Assembly: GCA_023105745.1 (NCBI GenBank)
Contig: JALGQZ010000009.1
Span: 10,080,937-10,144,936, forward strand
Direction: 5' to 3'
Length of the DNA stretch: 64,000 bases
Source of the DNA: Austropuccinia psidii
Taxonomy: Eukaryota > Basidiomycota > Pucciniomycetes > Pucciniales > Sphaerophragmiaceae
A program made the translations under genes and the position numbers. The first letter of the stretch is position 1, and each line of letters starts with the position of its first letter. Under the pieces are notes generated by a model. The model was not told where the DNA came from and made no database searches. It worked only from the letters and a program-made list of their open reading frames with translations. This document shows positions 56,333 to 64,000 of the stretch, piece by piece.

Positions 56333-57702
56333 TGTCAGGATTAGTCTATGTTGAAGTGGTAATAAGGCTATTTACAACTAAAACTATGACTGTAACATGT
56401 AGAAAATAGTTTAAAATACCTTTATAAGGGTTAAAGATGGTTTTGTTTAATAAGAGGGCTTCACTATAAGGAATATAGTGTTGGTGAACACTGTTGAAAG
56501 CCCTGGGTGCAGATTTACCTGTTGGGTTACAATAATAAAGACTGCAATACTTTAAATTAATAGTATACCTGATTATTACCCAAGAGTAAAACTGTTTTTG
56601 ACAGTTTACTATGTAGGGTATTCAAGAGCAGGATGAGGAGACAATTCTGGCTGTGAAAAGCCTCCTTTTTATCCTGAAATGAGGTGGAAAGGGTGCTAGA
56701 CCTTTCCACGTAGAGGAAGTGAAGTTTTTTCACCCTCCAGGACTGGCTTGTGGTTTGCAAACAGCCTGTATTCCCTTTATTGGGCTCAGATGTGCTTTTG
56801 AAACCACATCTGGGCAGTTTTCACCAATACAGGTTGAATATTTTCATCTGTGGACCTCACAGCTTGATTCTGACGTGTATGACGCATAGAATGCTGTACA
56901 TAAACTGTATGGGACCCAATATTGACTGATTTAGGAGGTATTGAAGTATTAACATGCTTCTTTGTCTGTTTGACACCTCATAATCAGAGTACAACTGTAT
57001 TGGTCATATTGTGGGATTATAACCTTCAAATGGCCATAACTCTGTCAGTTTTTGAGATATCATGCTCACAGTTGGTTCATTAGATAGCCCTGTATGGGCT
57101 CTACAAAATGATACCCAATTTGGTATGGTTATCATTGAATATGGCAAAGTTATCCCATGTACAAGGTTTTTTGTACATAGGCATGGTTTGGGCAAAAAGC
57201 TGTATTGAGCTTGTTTGCCTCATAGCTTCTGTTATACTGTGCTCTATCCAAAGACACCCCACTTCAGGTATCCCACACTAAAACTGTAGAAGTTAGATGA
57301 GAGGTGAATGTTTTCTTCACCCTTATTTGGCCTGAAATTGACCATAACTCCAGTAATATTCGTGCTGGCTCAGTTTGGCTGGTATCAATGGATAGCCCTG
57401 GCTTAGAGCTTCATTTTGAATACCCATTTGATGGGGTTAAGCCTCTCCTTCTAGATTTTAGATGAGAGGTGAAAATTAAGGTTTATGCTCAGCAATAACT
57501 TTGAGCAGGAATAACTTTGTTATTTCTTGTCCTATGGCTTTGGGACTTATGTTTTCAGAAAGAGATGAGTTTCCTCTTTCTTTTGATACCTTTTGAGCTG
57601 ATTTGGCTCAGCTTCATGTTTTGGTGGTATCTTGGCTATACCATTGGTTTATAGTATTTTGGTTGTCATGCTTGTGCTCTGGTTTTGAGTCACAGGCTGA
57701 CA
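56333..57702 (-). repeat. 5' LTR of element C
   Basis: 1,370 bp, matching 48220-49656. Followed by the AGTGG duplication. Confidence 0.9.
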
Positions 57703-58913
57703 AGTGGGGCAAAGAAGACATTCTTTTATAGCAATAAACTCTCTTACTCCAAAAAAAGATTTGCTCTTTTTAGTCTTGGAAAACACTCTGAACTCAGAAA
57801 AGCCAAATATGGCATCATTGAACCCTGGTTTGGACTAAAAAAGGGCTGGATTTAGCCATTTTTTGCTACTTTGACCCATTTTGGACCCTTAAATCAGCCA
57901 TTACTATAGTGATAACTGGTTTTAAGCCTTCAAAACACTTCAAAATGCGTGTAAGAGACGAAAGACCCAGTTAAAACTGTTTTTTAAAAAAATATCTTCA
58001 GGGTAATTTTACCCTCTTGGCAGCAGTTAAAACTGCCCTGCTTGGTCACAAAACCTCATCATCAATTGAGACACAGACCCTGTGACTCAATTTGGGGCCA
58101 AAATAAATGAACATTTGTGTGGAATTTGACATCTCACACCTGTAAGCAAGGAATTTGGGGGTCTGGCTCCCCCTTGCAGCAAAGATTCCTTTCCCCCCAG
58201 AATCAAACTTTCCAATTTGTTTTTCTTTAGTTCCTCTTTATGTATTATCCTTATAATTTACAAATGTAATTCAGTTGAGTTTCTACAGTACACCCCTGCA
58301 AGAATTTATAACTCATGTGTAAATTAAAGCTCACTTATGTAATTTATGCGCACATTTTGGCATCTCAATTGAAAAAACTTCAATTCCTCATAACTTCCAA
58401 CCTAAACACAACACCTCAATTTTCACACAACAATTGATGGTTAAGGCCAAATTTGATGTGAACTAAATTGAGGTTTTGAGGATTTTCAACTTTTTTACAG
58501 AAAATACTAAACACTTAATTTAAGCTTATTCAGAGTTGAGTTACAGAAATTTTACCCAGAGGTGACCCCACCTCATTTTTTATGAGCAGTCCAATGTTGA
58601 AATAATTTTCATATGTTTATTTGTTGCATAAAAAGTTATAATAATTCTTATTTAACTTTTTCCAAAAATATTTCAATTTTGGTATTTTGGTTGAACATTC
58701 ATTTTTACTTAATTTTTTCAAGGAAAAATGTGTTTTCACAATTTTAAATTTCAATGTAATTTTATTTTTAAATTTTCATTTTAGTGTATAAATTTATATT
58801 TATATTTTTATTTTTGTGTTGATAATATTAATCAATTTATTTTGTTTATAAATATATCTTTGCTTTATTATTTGTGGTCTTTTGGGTATCTGAAAATACC
58901 TCTAAGGATCACA

Positions 58914-59697
58914 TAGAACAGGCACATTACCAAAAGTACAAACAAGAAAAAGAAATTTTGACTGGAAATATATCAGATTTCCACCCATGACCCACTAGAT
59001 GAATTGTTGAATGAATTCAGAGAGGGCCAATACAGTACCAGCCTCACCAGTAAAAAACTACTTTGTTTACTGAAAATGCTGAGGAAAAAAAGACCAGCAT
59101 TTGCCATTGGTAAAGAACCCTTGGCAAAAATCAGAGGCCATGATATAGAATAATATCTAGTTGTAAAAAAACCTTATCCACCCATGTTGAGAAGACCTTC
59201 ATATCCAGTAACCCTGGAAAATAGGAAAGAAATTGATAAACACATCAATAAAATAATAGACATGGATGTCATCAGGAAGATAGGACACAATGAAATATTG
59301 GAAATCACCACTAATATCCTTATCACTTGGAATGATGGAAAATTTAGGTTGTGTGGAGATTTCAGAGCCCTAAATGGCTACACAAAAGCTGATAGGTACC
59401 CCATACCAAGGATACCTCATGCCCTAGATAAACTGGCAAAAGCCAAATACATAACAAGATGGATTTTATGGAAGGTTGGCATCATAGTGGATTTAAAAAA
59501 ACCCCATGAAGCTACTCAGAATTATATGCCATATGGGTATAGATGAGTACACAAGGATGCCATTTGGCATCAAGAATACACCAGCCCACTTCCAAAGGAT
59601 TATGGACACAATATTTCAAGAAGAAATATTAGAAGGCTGGATGGTAGTATGCATTGATGACATCACTATATACTCAGAGACATGGGAGGACCACCTC
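58914..59697 (+). pseudogene. Element E pol: protease end and reverse transcriptase start
   Basis: It resumes E directly after the solo LTR. It contains [57 protein letters not shown], then after a frameshift near 59460-59500 RMPFGIKNTPAHFQ and a CIDD catalytic box (VVCIDDITIY). Homology to element C stops after TWEDHL at about 59697, so RNase H, integrase and the 3' LTR have been lost. Confidence 0.82.
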
Positions 59698-60233
59698 AGA
59701 GGCCTCAGAAGTTGGGTACCCTGGCTCTCTTTGATGTCTTTTGTCCCCCTTGACTATTTTCATGTCAAAAATAGAAATTCAGCCTTCAAGACTGATATCC
59801 ACTATGGGTGTACCAAAAGTGTGTGTAAGAATGCCATAATATTAAGTGCCACCAACATGCATAACACTATTCTTAGTGTATATGTAACATGGGATTTCTC
59901 ACATTCCCATTATTTTGGCTTTAAATTGAGAAAAACAAAATTTTTCACAATTTATTTATGTGGTATTGAAGTATTTTCCATATTACCACCTCTTAGAGTT
60001 AATTTAAGCTTATTCACTCTATGGAGTTCTCCTAGGTGAATTTTTGTGTGGAATCCAAATCTGGTCTTAAATCCATGGATTTACTTACTCACAAAAAAGT
60101 TATTCATCTTTTCTGAAATAAAAAATGATGAATTTTGAATATATGCATGACTTATGGGTTATGCATAGTTCAAAATTTATTTGTAAAGATATTTGTGGCT
60201 TATTTGGGTATGTAAAATATACCTTAAGGCTCA
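59698..60233 (-). repeat. Decayed LTR-like sequence
   Basis: AT-rich DNA with no gene. It ends TTTGGGTATGTAAAATATACCTTAAGGCTCACA, which resembles the reversed start of the A and B LTRs. The remainder has only patchy similarity. Probably an old truncated reverse-strand LTR. Confidence 0.4.
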
Positions 60234-61166
60234 CACATTTCATTGTAGTAAGTGTTTAGAGCGATAGGGTATGGTGGCTTGCTGGAGTACATGGTGAACC
60301 AAATCACAGAAATATGCTGAGTGGCCTTCTCCACAAATATCTTCTGGGGGTAATTGGTTAGGATATTCACAATGTTGTGGTTAGGGTTTAAATCATGAGA
60401 CTCACAAATTAAAACCTAATAAGTAAACTATTTAAGACCAGAATTCTGTGTTGTGTTTCCCCAACAAAACCATTTTATTTCATATCATTCAAATGGAAGA
60501 CTTTGCTTAGTCCTTACCTCATGGGGGTTGAATAGTTCAAAAATTGACTTAAGTAGGTTTCTCACTAGTCAACTGTATTCAATTTCTCACAGGGAAGTGA
60601 TTTCATCTGCATGAGATGAAATAATTTTCAACACATCACCTCCTTGAATTTCCCAAGAACTCATATTTTTTGAATCCATTGCAAGCTCAATAGATATTGA
60701 TGGACAGTTCCAAGGCCATTGATGGGCAGGTTTATTTTGGTGAGCTTGTGGTTCTAAAATGTTTTTTTTTTCTAGAAAATTCACTAACTATTGAACTTAT
60801 TTAACTTGATATTTAACTTCTTTCAACCTTTCACAAATTCTTCCAATATTAATATTACCTAAAAAAGAATCAATCATTAATATCTTAAACTTATTTTACT
60901 TCCACCACTTTCAATGTGAATTAGTAGATGGGATTCAATTCCAAATGGAGTAGTTTTTAGGTAAAACACCCTATGAGTGACCTTTAGCCTAATTGGGTTA
61001 TAGAATCTAGATATTTCACAAAATCAAGAGGCTTAATAAATCAATAAAATATTTTGAGAGGCTTTTTTTACCATTTTTGGATAAATTATTTCCTTATCCA
61101 AAAATTATAATTATTAAATGATTTTTTTACCTTTGGGAATGCAAAAGATAGCTCAAAGGATCACAA
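60234..61166 (-). repeat. Possible second decayed LTR
   Basis: No credible gene. The end, TTTGGGAATGCAAAAGATAGCTCAAAGGATCACA, is again like the reversed LTR start of families A and B. Internal similarity was not confirmed. Confidence 0.3.
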
Positions 61167-61782
61167 TTGAGCTGAAACTAAAGAATTCCTTGCATTAAGC
61201 GCTCTGTCAAATGAAGGTTCAAAAAACAGAAGGTGATACTCAATAATCATGTTTTTATTTCTCAATCCTCTCACGCCAAAATTTTCTTTGTTAGGGCTAG
61301 ATCTTAGTTAGGAGGCTAAGGTATGAAACTTACAAATTTCATCTGATATAAATTGCTTTCAACTCATGTTCTGCTTAAAATTTGAATTATATTAGAAAAT
61401 ATTTCTATTCCTGACCTACTAAGATAGTCTTAATCAACCTTGCCAAAATCCATGGAGCCTCCACACACCTTTCAAGAATCCAAAAACTGATTGAAATGGC
61501 TCCTTTGTGTCATTTTTCCGATTTCTTTCGTGAGGAACTTGCTCAAACGCTACTAATTCTCAAGATGAAGTGCCCAATTTATCTCATTTTGCTATTTTTG
61601 ATCTTATTACCTGATTTTTTGGCTTTCCAAAACCCTCAAAATCTCCCAAATTGAGCCAAATGGCCCAGTTTCAAGCGCTATATTGGCTTTTCTATGGCTC
61701 CCACCGAGCCCAGTTGGCCTGGCCTGGTTAAAGCCCCGCTGGTTCTCTCCGCCGCGCCCAGGCTCTATTTAATTCCTCCATC
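61167..61782 (+). promoter_or_regulatory. Upstream region of the SNX3 gene
   Basis: Non-repetitive DNA that turns from AT-rich to GC- and CpG-rich over the last ~100 bp (GGTTCTCTCCGCCGCGCCCA near 61740-61759). It should hold the promoter and 5' UTR. No clear TATA box was picked out; CTATTTAATTCC lies at 61763-61774. Confidence 0.45.
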
Positions 61783-62910
61783 ATGACCCACATCCCGCCG
61801 ACGCCGGCCAGTCCATCGGCTCCACCACCTTCTTCGAACCATCCGTTGCCTTCCGTCCTGGCGCCGTCGTCGGGACACTCGCCGTTCGCAAGGGCTGCCG
61901 ATTTCAATCATGACTCCTATCTGCCGAGCTCGATTGCAAACTCCCGGTTCGGCCCGTCCAATTCGTCCAACTATAACTTTGCTGCCTTGTTGAATTCTTC
62001 GGCAGCTAACTCAAACTCCCATGGCTCCAATCGCACCACAGTATCTAATAACAGTCCACCTTCTCGTCAGTCGACTCAGCAGCGTCAACAAACGGGCGCC
62101 CAAACCCTTCCGAATGGCATTCCAAGAACAATTCAAACGTTAGATGAAATGTATGCGGTTCCCGAAAATTGGCTGGAAATCGAAGTTAGAAATCCCATTA
62201 CCTATGGTCAATCGTCATTTCACTTATCCTTTGGATCGCTTGCTAAGGAACTGACCTGTGATTTTAATTGTTTTGTATTATTTTTGAATTGATTGTTTGA
62301 AAATTCAACAAAATCATTCATTGAAAATCTTGATAAAATATTATCTAGATAACGTCAGAAAGCCTTACACAGATTATGAAATAATCTGTAGAACCAATAT
62401 CCCAGCTTTCAAAGTTAAATATTCTTCTGTCAGAAGACGCTATTCAGATTTTGAAGCATTTAGGGATATTTTAGAACGTGAAACGACAAGAGTTAATATA
62501 CCTAGTTTACCTGGTAAAGTTTTCACAAACAGGTAAATCTCACGTCGAAAGCTACCAGCTAAAACGAGTCCAGCTATGAATTTTTCTCCAATAATGATTT
62601 TGAAATAATTTTTAACTTTTGTCTCTTTCACGATTTTATTGTTATTATTCGCCAGGTTCAGTGATGAGGTAATTGAGACTCGAAGAGAAGGCCTTGAAAG
62701 ATTTTTACAAATCGTTGCAGGTCATCCATTGTTGCAAGTTAGTCCTTTTGACATCAATTCCTATGGGGTTTTTTTACAAGACGAATTTTGGGTCACTACT
62801 AGATGGACTGACGTTGAATTTTCTTTGTTATCGGGTAATGATGAAAGACTGGGTCGAAAGTGCTTTGTGCATTTCTGCAGGACCCTCAATGGAACGCTCA
62901 CAGCTGGTAA
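61783..62910 (+). CDS. SNX3: SNX3/Grd19-type sorting nexin, PX domain
   Basis: Four exons, 61783-62206, 62349-62532, 62656-62737 and 62848-62910, give 250 residues. Introns of 142, 123 and 110 bp are bounded by GT-AG. The first donor (GTCAAT) is weak but is the in-phase choice that keeps the family spacing [17 protein letters not shown]. Residues ~1-115 are a Ser/Pro/Asn-rich disordered extension, longer than in yeast Snx3. The PX domain (~128-245) has RRRYSDFE at 170-177 for phosphatidylinositol 3-phosphate, IPSLPGK, and the family ending TGSKVL...[12 protein letters not shown]3 proteins sit on endosomes and help retromer recycle membrane cargo. This is the only host gene in the window; CpG is frequent in exon 1, unlike in the repeats. 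Confidence 0.93.
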
Positions 62911-64000
62911 ACCAAGTGGTTCTTGGCTTCACCTTCATTTTCTCCTTTCATCAGCTGGTTTGAGGAAATTTTTTGTCTCTTCATCCTTGCAATTACCAGT
63001 ATTGTTTTGTTATGTTATAGGTTTTATATATATAAATAAGTCCATTCTATCCACATGTTCAGTTTACTTGTTTCATTTTTTTGATTTGATCGAGACCAAA
63101 TTTTATTGTTCATTATTTCTGCCCAGAATCTTGAAGAAGTAATCATCTGTTCCAATCGAGAATTGGGTAAGAATGTTGTTTTTATTGATGCACATAGGTG
63201 AATATGGAGCTCGAATGGTCTCGTCCAAAAACAGCTCAAAAAGCTTCAACAAATAAGAATTTCTTCCCTTTCATATGTTGAAATGGTTATCACAAAATAC
63301 GCTACACTGTTAAAAGTTGATGACAAGTAAAGTGATAAGCTGATTTTGTTTTGCTTAATTTGCTGAATAGAGTTTAACTCTCCAAACTCTTTATTGCTCT
63401 CTTGAAAAAATTTGAACTAAGCAGTTATATGTCCACTTTATTTAAGAAAAGAAAATCTTCAGTCTTATTTTTTTTTAAAAATAAGAAAAATATATTGGTG
63501 TTATTTAGCTGAAATGATAATTTGAAGGGGCAAAAAAATTATTAAAACATCTTCGGTATATGTAATCAAAACTAATTTGATTAGTTATTAGTAAACTCCC
63601 TCTTTAAATTAACTTTTGGCCCTCCAATAAGGTCATTTTTATCGTTAGAATTCAAAGCTAAACTACATAAATTACTAGGTAGTTGGGGTACGGGGAATTG
63701 GAGCTTTATGCTATTTTTCCCTTATTTTTTTTTAACAAAAAGCCAACTGGGAAATCCATTTTATAAAAATGAATCCTCAAATTTAGTTATATGTCTGTTT
63801 TTTACAAAAAGGTAAACAAAACACTAACTTTTTTTGTTATGAATAGTGAAAAGTATTACTTAGAGTATCTTTATTATTGTTATTATGAAAAAGGAAAAAA
63901 AAGAACTCAATTATTGACTCAAGATTTTCTTTTTGAATTTTAAACTATTATTATTATTCCTTCTGAAGACTCAAAAAACCATTCAACTTTTTTTTTCAAT
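62911..64000 (+). other. 3' flank of SNX3
   Basis: AT-rich DNA with T- and A-runs. It should contain the SNX3 3' UTR and poly(A) site. I saw no further gene, LTR end or RNA gene that I could support; short frames at 62639-63142 overlap the SNX3 exons in other readings. Confidence 0.5.

Larger units (their letters stand above)
48220..57702 (-). mobile_element. Element C: gypsy/chromovirus-type retrotransposon, inactive
   Basis: 9,483 bp, ends TGTCAG...CTGACA, perfect AGTGG duplication (48215-48219 and 57703-57707). LTRs are 1,437 and 1,370 bp. Reverse-strand order: leader, spliced ORF1, gag, CCHC, protease, RT, RNase H, integrase, GPF, chromodomain-like tail. It is the same family as E and better preserved, but has at least six stops or frameshifts. 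Confidence 0.92.
47618..58913 (-). repeat. Reverse-strand solo LTR of the B family, split by element C
   Basis: Segments 47618-48219 and 57708-58913 together are ~1.81 kb, matching the reverse complement of the 1,819-bp B LTR end to end. The ends have decayed: the left reads GGTAAGG where TGTAAGG is expected, and the right ends GGATCACA. It interrupts the protease-RT region of E, which resumes at 58914. No clear target duplication remains, so it is old. Confidence 0.85.
125..59697 (+). mobile_element. Element E: backbone gypsy retrotransposon, interrupted and 3'-truncated
   Basis: Its pieces are 125-1134, 12918-14443, 44504-47617 and 58914-59697. The 5' LTR opens TGTCAG and is followed by a TTTGGGGGCCTGGCC site, a leader, ORF1, gag, protease and the start of RT. 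The order and sequence match element C piece for piece, including the leader on both sides of the element B insertion, so these blocks are one element. It stops inside RT just after the WEDHL residues, and no 3' LTR was seen. It is the oldest complete layer and carries A, G, B and a solo B-type LTR as insertions. Confidence 0.85.

Noticed and set aside
62639..63142. 167-codon frame across the end of SNX3
   Set aside because: It reads through introns 2 and 3 of SNX3. The spliced frame ends at 62910 with the family-typical C-terminus.
1..64000. tRNA, rRNA or other standard RNA genes
   Set aside because: None recognised by eye on either strand. The hairpin arrays do not resemble tRNA.

Overview
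The window is eukaryotic nuclear DNA. It is AT-rich and almost entirely a nest of Ty3/gypsy (Metaviridae) LTR retrotransposons abutting one host gene, an intron-containing SNX3/PX-domain gene at 61783-62910. The SNX3 sequence, short 110-142 bp GT-AG introns, CpG-poor repeats and the huge gypsy load suggest a fungus, most likely a basidiomycete with a large repeat-rich genome such as a rust (Pucciniales). That taxonomic call is inference, not proof.

Layout. 1-124 is a reverse-strand integrase fragment of an outer element (O). Element E (+ strand) starts at 125 and is the backbone: 5' LTR 125-14089, leader to 14443, then 44504-47617 (spliced ORF1, gag, protease) and 58914-59697 (start of RT, then truncated). 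Into E have gone: element A (1135-12917, target duplication GGAAA); a solo LTR of another family, G (13188-13949, duplication AGCAC); element B (14444-44503, duplication GGCAT); and a reverse-strand solo LTR of the B family (47618-58913). That solo LTR was itself hit by element C (48220-57702, reverse strand, duplication AGTGG). Element B was split in its gag by element D (17997-38024, reverse strand, duplication CTAC). Old LTR ends occur near 60233 and 61166, followed by the SNX3 gene.

A, B, C and E are one related group: a separate basic ORF1, then gag with a CCHC knuckle, DSG-type protease, RT, RNase H, integrase, GPF module and a chromodomain-like tail. All are broken by stops and frameshifts. 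C and E share a 68-nt, phase-1 intron in ORF1.

D is different and is the most interesting object. It is a 20,028-bp element with 1,985-bp LTRs differing at about 4 positions by eye, so it inserted recently. It has intact gag-protease (1209 codons from the first ATG) and intact RT-RNase H-integrase (1052 codons). These lie 8.8 kb apart, separated by a spacer with two extra ORFs and three independent arrays of short hairpin repeats: about 7, 10 and 22 copies. The 22-copy family shows compensatory stem changes. D also has a second, internal copy of its polypurine tract. One extra ORF is a diverged duplicate of the C-terminal domain of its own gag protein.
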